DNA from: Persicobacter psychrovividus | GTDB taxonomy: Bacteria; Bacteroidota; Bacteroidia; Cytophagales; Cyclobacteriaceae | NCBI RefSeq assembly: GCF_036492425.1 | Contig: NZ_AP025292.1 | Location: 1,364,001 to 1,428,000, forward strand | Reading direction: 5' to 3' | Length of the DNA stretch: 64,000 nt | Part shown: one piece after another, positions 27,149 to 35,095 of the stretch | Layout: each line of letters opens with the position of its first letter | Numbering within the stretch: the first letter of the stretch is position 1 | Position numbers and translations under genes: made by a program | Notes under the pieces: generated by a model | What the model saw: the letters and a program-made list of their open reading frames with translations, nothing else | Databases searched by the model: none | What the model was told of the DNA's origin: nothing

Positions 27149-27581
27149 ATTCTTTAATCATTAGAAAATGTTTTTGCTGATTTTTAATGATCGATTCCTC
27201 TTTTTTGTTAAATCCCAAGGTTTGGTATAATGGAACGGCCTCTTCCGAGGCAAACAAATAAATGGGGAAACCTGCGGTATTCGGGTTGCATTGTATATCC
27301 TCAAGCACGGCAACACTCATGGCTTTGCCGACCCCGCATCCTCGGAACTTCGCAAGCACGGCAAATTTCTCAAGCCTGATGCCCATTTCTGCAAAGCGCC
27401 ACCTTGCCGACCCACAAAAGGTGCCATCCTCATCATGCGCAATGAAGTGTTCAGAGACCTGCTCAAATTCATCCACTTCATCTTCAAAGCGGCCACCTCT
27501 TTCGTCAACAAAAACCTGTTCTCGAATGGCAAGGGCTTGAATAACTCCTTCAGGAGTTGAAACTTTATTTACCTTTATCAT
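27147..27581 (-). CDS. GNAT-family N-acetyltransferase
   Basis: 144-residue acetyltransferase with a single GNAT fold. The start pattern AIREQVFVDERGG matches the YjcF/ElaA-type group. The acetyl-CoA loop is seen in LEKFAVLAKFRGCGVGKAM (motif A, R-x-x-G-x-G). ASEEAVPLYQTLGFNKKE near the C-terminus is the usual motif B. The acceptor molecule is unknown. The stop codon lies within the shared terminator. Confidence 0.82.
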   Translation of the reverse strand: MIKVNKVSTPEGVIQALAIREQVFVDERGGRFEDEVDEFEQVSEHFIAHDEDGTFCGSARWRFAEMGIRLEKFAVLAKFRGCGVGKAMSVAVLEDIQCNPNTAGFPIYLFASEEAVPLYQTLGFNKKEESIIKNQQKHFLMIKE

Positions 27582-27693
27582 AACTGATGGTCTATCAAAA
27601 TAGAATTATGTCCCCGAAATTTTTCGTTCCGTTTAAACTGATAAATAAAGAATATTATTGTTAGAATCAAAAATGATTTTTAACTTTTTGATT

Positions 27694-28650
27694 TTATGAC
27701 CTTGTTTTTTGTTGGTCTTCAAATTGATCGTAAGCGCGGATAATGTGTTTTACCAACTTATGACGAATAACATCTGAAGCCTGTAAGCGCACCACGCCAA
27801 TACCTGAAATACCTTCGAGAATTTTTAACGATTCTTTTAGTCCAGATTTCTGTTTCAACGGTAAATCTACTTGCGATTCATCACCTGTAATGATCACTTT
27901 GGAGTTTTGCCCCATCCGTGTCAGGAACATCTTAATTTGCATCGGTGTGGTATTTTGCGCCTCATCCAAAAGAATAAAAGCATCTTTTAAAGTTCGGCCA
28001 CGCATATACGCCAAAGGTGCAATTTCGATGATATTGTTTTCCTGAAAAATCTTGAGTTTTTCTGCAGGAATCATATCATGCAGGGCGTCGTAAATCGGAC
28101 GTAAATAGGGGTCAAGCTTTTCCTGAAGATCGCCAGGTAGGAAGCCCAGATTCTCACCTGCCTCCACGGCTGGTCGGGTAATAATGATCTTTTTGACCTC
28201 CTTATTTTTGAGGGCTTTCACCGCCATAGCCACAGAAATATAGGTTTTTCCTGTTCCTGCAGGGCCTAAAGCGAAAACCAGATCATTCTTTTTTACCGTA
28301 TCAACCAAAGTTTTTTGGTTCTCTGTCCGTGCTTTGATCGTGATGCCTTTGGTGCCGAAAAGTACCGCGTCATTTTTCAGATCTGTAAAGACGGGCTGGT
28401 TTTCAGAAAGGTAATCTTTGACGACCTCAATGGTGATTTTGCCGTATTTTTTATGATGATTAATCAGCATATTGATCAAGTCATTGATCCTGAGGATCTC
28501 ATGGCCTTTGCCTTTAATGCGGATTTCGTTGCCCCTTGAGACGATCTGTGCATCTGGAAATGCACTACTGATTTCGTTCAGGTTCAAATTAGCGACTCCG
28601 AGGATGTCAACAGGGGAGAAGCCTTCTAAGGTTATTACTTTTTCAATCAA
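27694..28650 (-). CDS. phoH: PhoH-family ATPase
   Basis: 318-residue PhoH/PhoL-type cytoplasmic ATPase. An N-terminal KH-like region (about 1-100, SRGNEIRIKGKG) leads into the P-loop domain: Walker A GPAGTGKTY near residue 133 and Walker B AFILLDEAQNTTP near 225. Such proteins are linked to RNA handling and ribosome or phosphate stress. The start must be the TTG at 28650, because an in-frame stop lies two codons upstream and the next internal methionine would remove conserved sequence; the resulting MIEKVITLEG start matches relatives. It is divergent from the SAM-hydrolase gene. Confidence 0.88.
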   Translation of the reverse strand: MIEKVITLEGFSPVDILGVANLNLNEISSAFPDAQIVSRGNEIRIKGKGHEILRINDLINMLINHHKKYGKITIEVVKDYLSENQPVFTDLKNDAVLFGTKGITIKARTENQKTLVDTVKKNDLVFALGPAGTGKTYISVAMAVKALKNKEVKKIIITRPAVEAGENLGFLPGDLQEKLDPYLRPIYDALHDMIPAEKLKIFQENNIIEIAPLAYMRGRTLKDAFILLDEAQNTTPMQIKMFLTRMGQNSKVIITGDESQVDLPLKQKSGLKESLKILEGISGIGVVRLQASDVIRHKLVKHIIRAYDQFEDQQKTRS

Positions 28651-28736
28651 TGGCTAATTGAGTTTAAAATTTGCGAATCAAGTCTATTGACGTATTTTTG
28701 CCCTATTACAAAGCTAATGATTTTTTTGATTCAATT

Positions 28737-29522
28737 ATGGGACTGATAACATTCTTGTCAGATTTTGGTGTTAGTGATCACTATGTAGCGGCGGTAAAAG
28801 CGCGAATACTACGAGTGAACCCTGAGGCGAAGATCGTAGATATAACCCACCAGATAAAGCCATTTGATATTATTCACGGCTCCTACGTGCTTGGTGCTGT
28901 TTTTCGGGATTTCCCCGAAGGCACGGTGCATTTGTTTGGTGTAGATTCTTTTTCCACTGCCACTACGCGCCACATAGCAGTAAAGCTTGAAGGGCATTAT
29001 TTTGTTGGGCCAGATAACGGTTTATTGAGCCTGATCAGTGAAGAGGCCCCCAAAGGGATGGTGGCATTGGAGCTTGAAGACGGGCTTTCTTCAGCCTTTC
29101 CGTTGAAGGAAATTTGTGCGGCAGCGGCGGCGCGCCTTTCGTTGGGTGAAGCACTGCCAAAAGTAGGGACTTACACTTCGGGACTGGAAAGATTTATCAG
29201 CAGAAAACCACGCCTGACCAGCGATCAGATTATTGGGCATGTTTTGCACGTGGATGGTTATGGAAATTTGGTGACCAATATCAGTAGGGAAGATTTTGAG
29301 AAGCGTACTGCCGGCCGAAAATATACCATCAGGGTGGCGCGTGAGCGATTCAAGGAGGTGCATCAGGCCATAAGTGATGTCGATTACGGGGACTGCTACC
29401 TGATCTTCAACAGCCGAAATGTGCTGGAGGTGGGGATCAATAAAGGGAATGCTTCCCAGTTATTGGGGCTTCATTTTGAGAGCCTGATCAGTGTGCAATT
29501 TGAAGAAGAGGAAGCGCAATAG
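28737..29522 (+). CDS. SAM hydrolase / chlorinase-fluorinase family protein (DUF62)
   Basis: 261 aa from ATG 28737. Family marks are the start ITFLSDFGVSDHYVAAVKA, then IVDITHQIKPFDI, YFVGPDNGLLS and, in the C-terminal beta-barrel domain, DGYGNLVTNIS. Most bacterial members hydrolyse S-adenosylmethionine to adenosine and methionine using an Asp-Arg-His activated water. The fluorinase/chlorinase branch is a small specialised group, and nothing here suggests halogenation. The frame extends back to 28671, but ATG 28737 exactly begins the conserved MxLITFLSDFG start. The cellular role is unclear. Confidence 0.85.
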   Translation: MGLITFLSDFGVSDHYVAAVKARILRVNPEAKIVDITHQIKPFDIIHGSYVLGAVFRDFPEGTVHLFGVDSFSTATTRHIAVKLEGHYFVGPDNGLLSLISEEAPKGMVALELEDGLSSAFPLKEICAAAAARLSLGEALPKVGTYTSGLERFISRKPRLTSDQIIGHVLHVDGYGNLVTNISREDFEKRTAGRKYTIRVARERFKEVHQAISDVDYGDCYLIFNSRNVLEVGINKGNASQLLGLHFESLISVQFEEEEAQ

Positions 29523-29538
29523 AAAAATAGGGGAGAGG

Positions 29539-30186
29539 TTATGGTTTCTGAAAAATGAACATTTGCCTCTCGTAGCCTTTATCAGTAAAATAAAAAATGG
29601 GGGGAAGAACGTTGAGCTTTGCTTTATGGGCGATCTGGTGCATTTCGGCGGCTGTGGGCTGTTCTGCGCGTAGTACGCCCCATTGCTGACGTAAAATCAG
29701 CCGTTGGTCAGACTCATAATCGCCCACTTTTTGAACTTTTTTCGCTGGAAGGTCGATAAAAAACCGGCCATTTTTTTTCAGTGATTTGCTGAAATGGGTT
29801 ATTCGTTCAATTTTTTCATCATAGGAAAATTCCATGATCCCCGACCACAGCCACAGGAATACATCCGTATCGGGTAAATTCAGGTTGGTCATCAGGTCAG
29901 CGCAATCAGTCGGGGTGCCGTGTCCGAGGTGGGCATTGGCATAATCCGCAAAGCGCTGCGTGCGTTCAATGCCCAATAGCTTGTTGCTGAACCCCAGGGC
30001 GCGCAATCGGTACAAACTTCGGCCATAGCCAGAACCGAGCTCTACAATTTGCTGGGCATCTTTAATTTGCTCAAAGATGGTCTGTATATCTATACCACTA
30101 CTAAAACCCGTGATTTCCGCAAAATTCTGCAGTTGTTCCACTTCCATTTCCTCATAAAATGGGCGGTTTAGTAAGTTTAAAGACAT
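29539..30186 (-). CDS. Class I SAM-dependent methyltransferase
   Basis: 215-residue cytoplasmic methyltransferase-like protein. SAM-binding motif I is IVELGSGYGRSLYRLRALG, followed by an acidic end of strand 2 (LLGIERTQRFA). Motif II/III analogues are DVFLWLWSGIMEFS and NGRFFIDLPAKKVQ. The substrate cannot be predicted; the WLWSGIMEFS segment resembles families that act on small molecules. It is convergent with the SAM-hydrolase gene, with 16 nt between stops. Confidence 0.75.
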   Translation of the reverse strand: MSLNLLNRPFYEEMEVEQLQNFAEITGFSSGIDIQTIFEQIKDAQQIVELGSGYGRSLYRLRALGFSNKLLGIERTQRFADYANAHLGHGTPTDCADLMTNLNLPDTDVFLWLWSGIMEFSYDEKIERITHFSKSLKKNGRFFIDLPAKKVQKVGDYESDQRLILRQQWGVLRAEQPTAAEMHQIAHKAKLNVLPPIFYFTDKGYERQMFIFQKP

Positions 30187-30280
30187 ATTTAGTTAATTTT
30201 ATGGTATAGATTGCGTCTGTAGATTTACAAACTTATTAAAAGATAATAAACAAGCACATCAATTTAAAATATATTTGAAG

Positions 30281-30853
30281 ATGAAGAATCAGATTATTTT
30301 GGGTATCGTCCTTTTCGTGTTTGCGATGGGCAATACAGCTTTTGCCCAGAAGCAACATAAAAATACAAAAGATGGTATTCAGTGGATGACTTTCGAGCAG
30401 GCGATTAAAGCCAATGAAAAGGAACCAAAGAAAATTATGATTGATTTATACACTGACTGGTGTGGCTGGTGTAAAAAAATGGATAAAACCACCTTTGAAC
30501 ATCAGGAGGTCGCAAAGTTTATCAATGAGCATTATTATGCCGTGAAATTTGACGCTGAGCAGCGTGAGGACGTCAATTATAAAGGACATACCTTCAAGTT
30601 TGTTCCCAATGGACGCAAAGGCTACAATGAGCTTGCCGCAGCACTCACAGGCGGGAAGATGAGCTATCCGACGATCGTATTCATGGTTCCTGTGGAGGAC
30701 GCTGCTGAACTGACGCCTATCCCTGTTCCAGGTTACCGCGGACCGAAGGAGTTTTATCAGCTGGCAGATTTTATTGCTCAGGAGGCTTATAAAGATAAAA
30801 CAAAGACTTTGGAGGATTTCTCGAAAAGTCATCCTGTTTCTTTTAAGGATTAA
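30281..30853 (+). CDS. Secreted thioredoxin-fold protein (WCGWC)
   Basis: 190-residue periplasmic thioredoxin-like protein. Signal peptide MKNQIILGIVLFVFAMGNTAFAQ. The redox motif is WCGWCKK near residue 65 and the cis-proline is in MSYPTIVFM. Compared with its paralogue at 13421-13870 it has an insertion between helix 2 and the cis-proline (NGRKGYNELAAALTGGK) and a longer C-terminal helix (DFIAQEAYKDKTKTLEDF). ATG 30281 is chosen over the TTG two codons earlier. It is probably involved in thiol redox of exported proteins. Confidence 0.85.
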   Translation: MKNQIILGIVLFVFAMGNTAFAQKQHKNTKDGIQWMTFEQAIKANEKEPKKIMIDLYTDWCGWCKKMDKTTFEHQEVAKFINEHYYAVKFDAEQREDVNYKGHTFKFVPNGRKGYNELAAALTGGKMSYPTIVFMVPVEDAAELTPIPVPGYRGPKEFYQLADFIAQEAYKDKTKTLEDFSKSHPVSFKD

Positions 30854-30969
30854 TGTTACAGCAGGAGTGATCAGTCGGATTGTTAAGGACTGAACGCTGT
30901 TGATTTCAGGTACCTCAGGAAGATTTATTTCTTCATATCAGGTTGCCGTTAGGAATTCCTACTGATGCT

Positions 30970-31005
30970 AAAAAAAGCTCGATCGTTATTGATCGAGCTT
31001 TTTTT
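30970..31005. terminator. Bidirectional terminator between thioredoxin-like and T9SS cargo genes
   Basis: AAAAAGCTCGATC pairs with GATCGAGCTTTTT across a short loop, with A and T runs on opposite sides. It is positioned between convergent genes. Confidence 0.85.
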
Positions 31006-31015
31006 ATGGTGCTTT

Positions 31016-32890
31016 CTATCGGTGAATGATCAGTTTGTCAGTCATCCATTGCCCGTGAAGTTTATATTTTATCAGGTACAAGCCTGGCGTTGTATTGTCA
31101 AAGATGATCTCCGTTCGGTGTCCATCATAATGTTGATCGAACTGAATTCGATGGCCTGAAACATCAAACAATTGAATGCCCTCAAGTTCTGCATCAATAT
31201 ACACCTTGCCTATATTTGGGTTGGGGTAAAAGCTGTGGTGAATTTGCGGAAGCTCGTTGTCCAGCGGAGGAACCTGATTGCTTTTCAGGAACTGAAGCCT
31301 GATCATCAAAGCACCTTCAACATCCTGATTTTGTACCCACTCGCCATTGGTATTGAAATACATTTGGTCGCCTGCATCATGGTTTTTATCGAGCCCTACG
31401 GGGATACGGTCATTGGAGCTTTGCTGGTAACCTACATAAATATCGCCGTTAACCGCTACCGAGCCCACATTGTAAGTTGTGAAAGGCTGCTCGAGGGTAC
31501 CTGGTGTGGTGGTTACTGTTCTGGTAACGATCGGGTCGTCGTTCAGGTCGCGCCAAATTTTCAGAGTGATCGGTTGCCCTCCCTGTGCGAAGCCCTCACT
31601 TCGCCAGTTGATTTGTACGGCGGTGAGAACGTCATTGGTCGGCACATTGAATTTGTAAGCCAGCTGCCCTTGTTGTTGTGCAATTCCTGCAGCATATTCC
31701 GCCTCGCCATCATCATAGGCCAGAATGTTGTCAATCACGGTATAACTGACTGTCGTGTCGTTCATCTTCAGGTCGATGCTGTCCGCATAAACATTTCTTC
31801 CGAAGGCATCCTGATACCGCACCAGCAGGGTGTCGTTAGAGGATATTTCACATTTCATGGCCAGGTAAAGCGAGTCTGAATTGTAGGCCAGCAGCTTGTC
31901 GGGGTCAAGGGTGGTGCTTTCAAAATCTTTGAAGGTAAAACCGTTGATAAGCCCCAGCGAGGTGTTCAGGTTGGTCTGCTCAATCACCTGATTGGCGATG
32001 GTGTCTATGACTTCAAAAGTATAGGAAACCAATTGTGTCTGGTTGTTGTGATTATAGGCCTGCACCTTACTGCCTTGTATAAAAGTATCAGGATCTGTTT
32101 TGAATTGCTTCATAGGGATCATGGTGTAAGGAGTGAATGGGCTCGAAGGTTTTTTGGTCAGGGTTCTGTCCACATAGGCCTGATCGTTGACCGTTGGATT
32201 TTCAGGGTTTTCGAGGAAACGTCGCTGATCCAAATGCACATAATTCAACAGCCAGTTATCGAAAGCGCCAGACTGGTTGCCATAAGCCTGAATTTTAAAT
32301 CGGAAGCCTTCATGTAAGAATGCGGTGTCCACTTTTACCGCAAACATTCTAAATTGTTGGGTAGACAGGCGCGGATCGCTGCCGTCAATTTCCCAAATAT
32401 CGTCATAGGTGCCTTCTTTTTCGAGGAATGAAATAATCAGTCGATCCCTGCCATTGGGCGCGTTGGCCAATCCTTTAGGCTGAAGGAAGAAAGTCAGGTA
32501 AGTGCTGTCGGCGGGTAATACCTGCGATAAATCGATGGCCTTGGAAGTCAGGGCGTCCGTAGGGCCATAGGCGATACCGTTGGTGTTGTAGGGTACGCCA
32601 CTTGCGTCAACGCCATCAAAAACCATCACCTGGTAACTCGGGCTATTGATGTCAATGCCAGAGCGCACGGTAACTTTCTGTTCATCTTCCCACCAATGCG
32701 GATTCGGCAGGTGGTCGCTTTGCGAAACATCATCAAAGAAAGGCAGCTGAAGCGTATCGGAAGAGCTCATGGCAAGGCGTGCATGATTTGCTTGTTGCGC
32801 TTTCATCAGGGGCCATTGCTGGATTTGAGCGTGAAGTTGATGAATGCCAAAAAATGAAATGAGAAAAAGAGCCTTTAAATATTTATGCAT
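31016..32890 (-). CDS. T9SS-sorted secreted protein
   Basis: 624 aa from ATG 32890, which begins a signal peptide (MHKYLKALFLISFFGIHQLHAQ). The body has no enzyme motif I recognise. It contains beta-rich repeats, including regions with Asn/Asp-rich turns (RSGIDINSPSYQVMVFDG) that resemble cell-surface choice-of-anchor or gliding-associated proteins. The last 75 residues are a type A T9SS C-terminal sorting domain: YPNPNIGKVYID, then GIQLFDVSGHRI and GLYLIKYKLHGQWMTDKLIIHR. It should cross the outer membrane through T9SS and be released or attached to lipopolysaccharide. Confidence 0.8.
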   Translation of the reverse strand: MHKYLKALFLISFFGIHQLHAQIQQWPLMKAQQANHARLAMSSSDTLQLPFFDDVSQSDHLPNPHWWEDEQKVTVRSGIDINSPSYQVMVFDGVDASGVPYNTNGIAYGPTDALTSKAIDLSQVLPADSTYLTFFLQPKGLANAPNGRDRLIISFLEKEGTYDDIWEIDGSDPRLSTQQFRMFAVKVDTAFLHEGFRFKIQAYGNQSGAFDNWLLNYVHLDQRRFLENPENPTVNDQAYVDRTLTKKPSSPFTPYTMIPMKQFKTDPDTFIQGSKVQAYNHNNQTQLVSYTFEVIDTIANQVIEQTNLNTSLGLINGFTFKDFESTTLDPDKLLAYNSDSLYLAMKCEISSNDTLLVRYQDAFGRNVYADSIDLKMNDTTVSYTVIDNILAYDDGEAEYAAGIAQQQGQLAYKFNVPTNDVLTAVQINWRSEGFAQGGQPITLKIWRDLNDDPIVTRTVTTTPGTLEQPFTTYNVGSVAVNGDIYVGYQQSSNDRIPVGLDKNHDAGDQMYFNTNGEWVQNQDVEGALMIRLQFLKSNQVPPLDNELPQIHHSFYPNPNIGKVYIDAELEGIQLFDVSGHRIQFDQHYDGHRTEIIFDNTTPGLYLIKYKLHGQWMTDKLIIHR

Positions 32891-32991
32891 GGTATAGGAG
32901 GATTCAAAAATCAAACGGCTTAAATATACTGAAATGCCTATGGAATCAGTATTTTTTTATGGAAAAAGAGCAGGGGTGGGCGGAAATAGCA

Positions 32992-33027
32992 CAAAAAAAC
33001 ACCCTCCACAAAATGAGAAGGGTGTTT
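32992..33027 (-). terminator. Intrinsic terminator of the ddl-PASTA operon
   Basis: On the minus strand AAACACCCT pairs with AGGGTGTTT and continues into seven T. It lies about 45 nt past the PASTA gene stop. Confidence 0.8.
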
Positions 33028-33071
33028 CCTGGTACCCGCGGAAAACCGCTGTTTTAAGAGGCGGCGTACGG

Positions 33072-33860
33072 TTAAAAGGTACTTACACTGTCGGCTTGTT
33101 CAACAACGGGTGTTACCCACAAGTCAATTTCCTGTCCGACATGTACTTTTTCGTTTTCAGCAGGGCGTTGCTGTTGCACCACATAATCCAGCGAATCATA
33201 ACGCTCACGTGGCTTAATATTGCCCACTTTCAAAGAAGCGCCTTTGATGGCCAGCTCCACTTCATCCAATGGTCTGCCAACATAGTCCTCGACCTCAAAG
33301 GTGCGTTTGCCATATCCATCACCAACCACAAGGTCGATCGTCGATCCCTTGGCAATTAAAGTTCCTGCTTCCACAGGGCTTCCTTTATATTCCTGTTTCA
33401 GGACGGCATTTTCCGCCAAATCTGGCTCATAAGTGATTTCTCCCATTTTCAGCTTTAGGCTGTTCAGCACAATCTGCGCATTGGTCAGGGAGCCATCCAC
33501 CAAATTAGGCATCGGTACCTTCGGCGGGTTCATGGCATTGAGGGTGAGGTAAATTTTTCTGTCGGATTTCACCTTTGTGCCTGGCTCAGGAAATTGCTTG
33601 ATGACTGCCAAAGGTGGCAGGTCGGCAGAAAATCCAGAATCAGCATCCACCTCAAAGCGCAACGAACGGGCGGAAAGCTCTGTTTTCAAATCACTGAAAT
33701 TACGCTCCACCACATTGGGTACCGTAACGGTTTGGCCGTGTTCGGTAATATTGGGAAGGTAATAATAGAAATAGCCGATCAACAGGGCTGACCCCAAAGC
33801 ACCAAGAACTACCCAGTGCAGCAGGATGTCAAGGAAAGATTTAGGCTTAAAAAAAGACAT
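33072..33860 (-). CDS. PASTA-domain membrane-anchored protein
   Basis: 262 residues. A cytoplasmic N-terminus of about 13 residues is followed by one transmembrane helix (LLHWVVLGALGSALLIGYFYYY) and then three PASTA repeats outside (starting near TVPNVVERNFSDLK, PMPNLVDGSLTNAQ and EVEDYVGRPLDEVE). PASTA repeats bind muropeptides or beta-lactam-like structures in serine/threonine kinases and penicillin-binding proteins; here there is no kinase or transpeptidase domain. It lies 37 nt after ddl on the same strand, so it is probably cotranscribed with D-Ala-D-Ala ligase and linked to cell-wall growth. Confidence 0.85.
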   Translation of the reverse strand: MSFFKPKSFLDILLHWVVLGALGSALLIGYFYYYLPNITEHGQTVTVPNVVERNFSDLKTELSARSLRFEVDADSGFSADLPPLAVIKQFPEPGTKVKSDRKIYLTLNAMNPPKVPMPNLVDGSLTNAQIVLNSLKLKMGEITYEPDLAENAVLKQEYKGSPVEAGTLIAKGSTIDLVVGDGYGKRTFEVEDYVGRPLDEVELAIKGASLKVGNIKPRERYDSLDYVVQQQRPAENEKVHVGQEIDLWVTPVVEQADSVSTF

Positions 33861-33896
33861 ATTTTTGTGTTTTTATGGAAGGGTTTATCCCTTGAA

Positions 33897-34982
33897 TTAT
33901 TTCGTGAAAGCGGACTCAAAGTGAGTCTCTTGCTGATGGGCCTGCTGGCTGCGTTTCATTGCCATGGCAATCAGCTGATTGATAAGCGCAGGATAACTGA
34001 TGCCCGAATGTGCCCATAATGAAGGGAACATTGATACATCCGTAAAGCCAGGAATCGCATTGATTTCATTCACCAGCACGCGGCCATCGTTGGTGTAGAA
34101 CAGATCGGCACGGGCGAAATCATTACACTGAAGGGCTTTGAAAGCCGCCACGCAATGTGCCATCATTTCCTGATGGGTACTTTCTGGAAGATCAGCAGGG
34201 ACCTGAATTTTGGCACCTTCAGGATCTACATATTTCGCCTCAAAAGTATAGAAAGCATGTTTGGGATTGATGATCACTTCCCCTGCATAAGATGCGCGGG
34301 TATCCTCGTTGCCAATAATGCCACATTCAAGCTCACGGCCAACCACAAATTCCTCGATCAGCAGCAGGTTGTCGTATTTAAAGCCCTCGGCAATCGCTGT
34401 TTTGAAGGATGATTCATCGGTGATTTTTGTAACCCCGACAGACGACCCCAAATTGGCAGGCTTGGCAATGCAAGGCAAGCCGAGGTGTTCTTTCACCGCC
34501 TGAAAAGTGATCTCTTCTTTTTGATCTTTGCGGAAAGCCAAATATTTGGCGACAGGAATATGATTCGCCTCAAGGAGGTGTTTGGTAATGACCTTGTTCA
34601 TGGTTACTGAAGCCCCAAGGACGTCGACGCCCACGCATGGCAGACGTAAAATTTTCAGTAAACCCTGCACGCTGCCATCTTCACCATCCGTGCCGTGAAG
34701 CACTGGGAAAACCACCTGCAGGCGAACAGCCTCCTGCGTATCAGTATTCAAAAGGAAAGGGTCTGAAGGATCAACATTGAGTTGAACATTACCTGTTGGG
34801 GCAAAGGGCTGGTCTGGGGTCATGCCAAGGTGCCAAGCGCCTTTTTTGTCGATACCGATAGGGAATACATTGTACACCGAACGGTCGATATTTTTTAGAA
34901 CATTGGTAGCGGATTTGAGCGAAATTTCATGCTCAACAGATCTGCCACCAAACAGAACGCCAACGTTTAATTTATCCTTCAT
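33897..34982 (-). CDS. ddl: D-alanine--D-alanine ligase
   Basis: 361-residue ATP-grasp ligase that joins two D-alanines for peptidoglycan precursor synthesis in the cytoplasm. Marks are GVLFGGRSVEHEISLKSA at the N-terminus, HGTDGEDGSVQG, CIAKPANLGSSVGV, the omega-loop FEAKYVD (a D-Ala-D-Ala-type tyrosine, unlike D-Ala-D-Lac ligases) and NEINAIPGFTDVSMFP. Length is typical of the DdlA/DdlB group. It is the first gene of a ddl-PASTA unit. Confidence 0.93.
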   Translation of the reverse strand: MKDKLNVGVLFGGRSVEHEISLKSATNVLKNIDRSVYNVFPIGIDKKGAWHLGMTPDQPFAPTGNVQLNVDPSDPFLLNTDTQEAVRLQVVFPVLHGTDGEDGSVQGLLKILRLPCVGVDVLGASVTMNKVITKHLLEANHIPVAKYLAFRKDQKEEITFQAVKEHLGLPCIAKPANLGSSVGVTKITDESSFKTAIAEGFKYDNLLLIEEFVVGRELECGIIGNEDTRASYAGEVIINPKHAFYTFEAKYVDPEGAKIQVPADLPESTHQEMMAHCVAAFKALQCNDFARADLFYTNDGRVLVNEINAIPGFTDVSMFPSLWAHSGISYPALINQLIAMAMKRSQQAHQQETHFESAFTK

Positions 34983-35095
34983 TGATTATAATTTCATTTT
35001 ATATTATTGCCCAAAAATAGAGAATTAATTGTCAAAAACGGTGCGGCCTCCCTCAATATTCTTGCACGAATGGAAAGAAATTTAGCAGGCAGCGG

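Noticed and set aside
28737-29522. Possible fluorinase or chlorinase for halogenated natural products
   Set aside because: The family includes these enzymes, but most members are SAM hydrolases, and there are no biosynthetic genes for halometabolites nearby.
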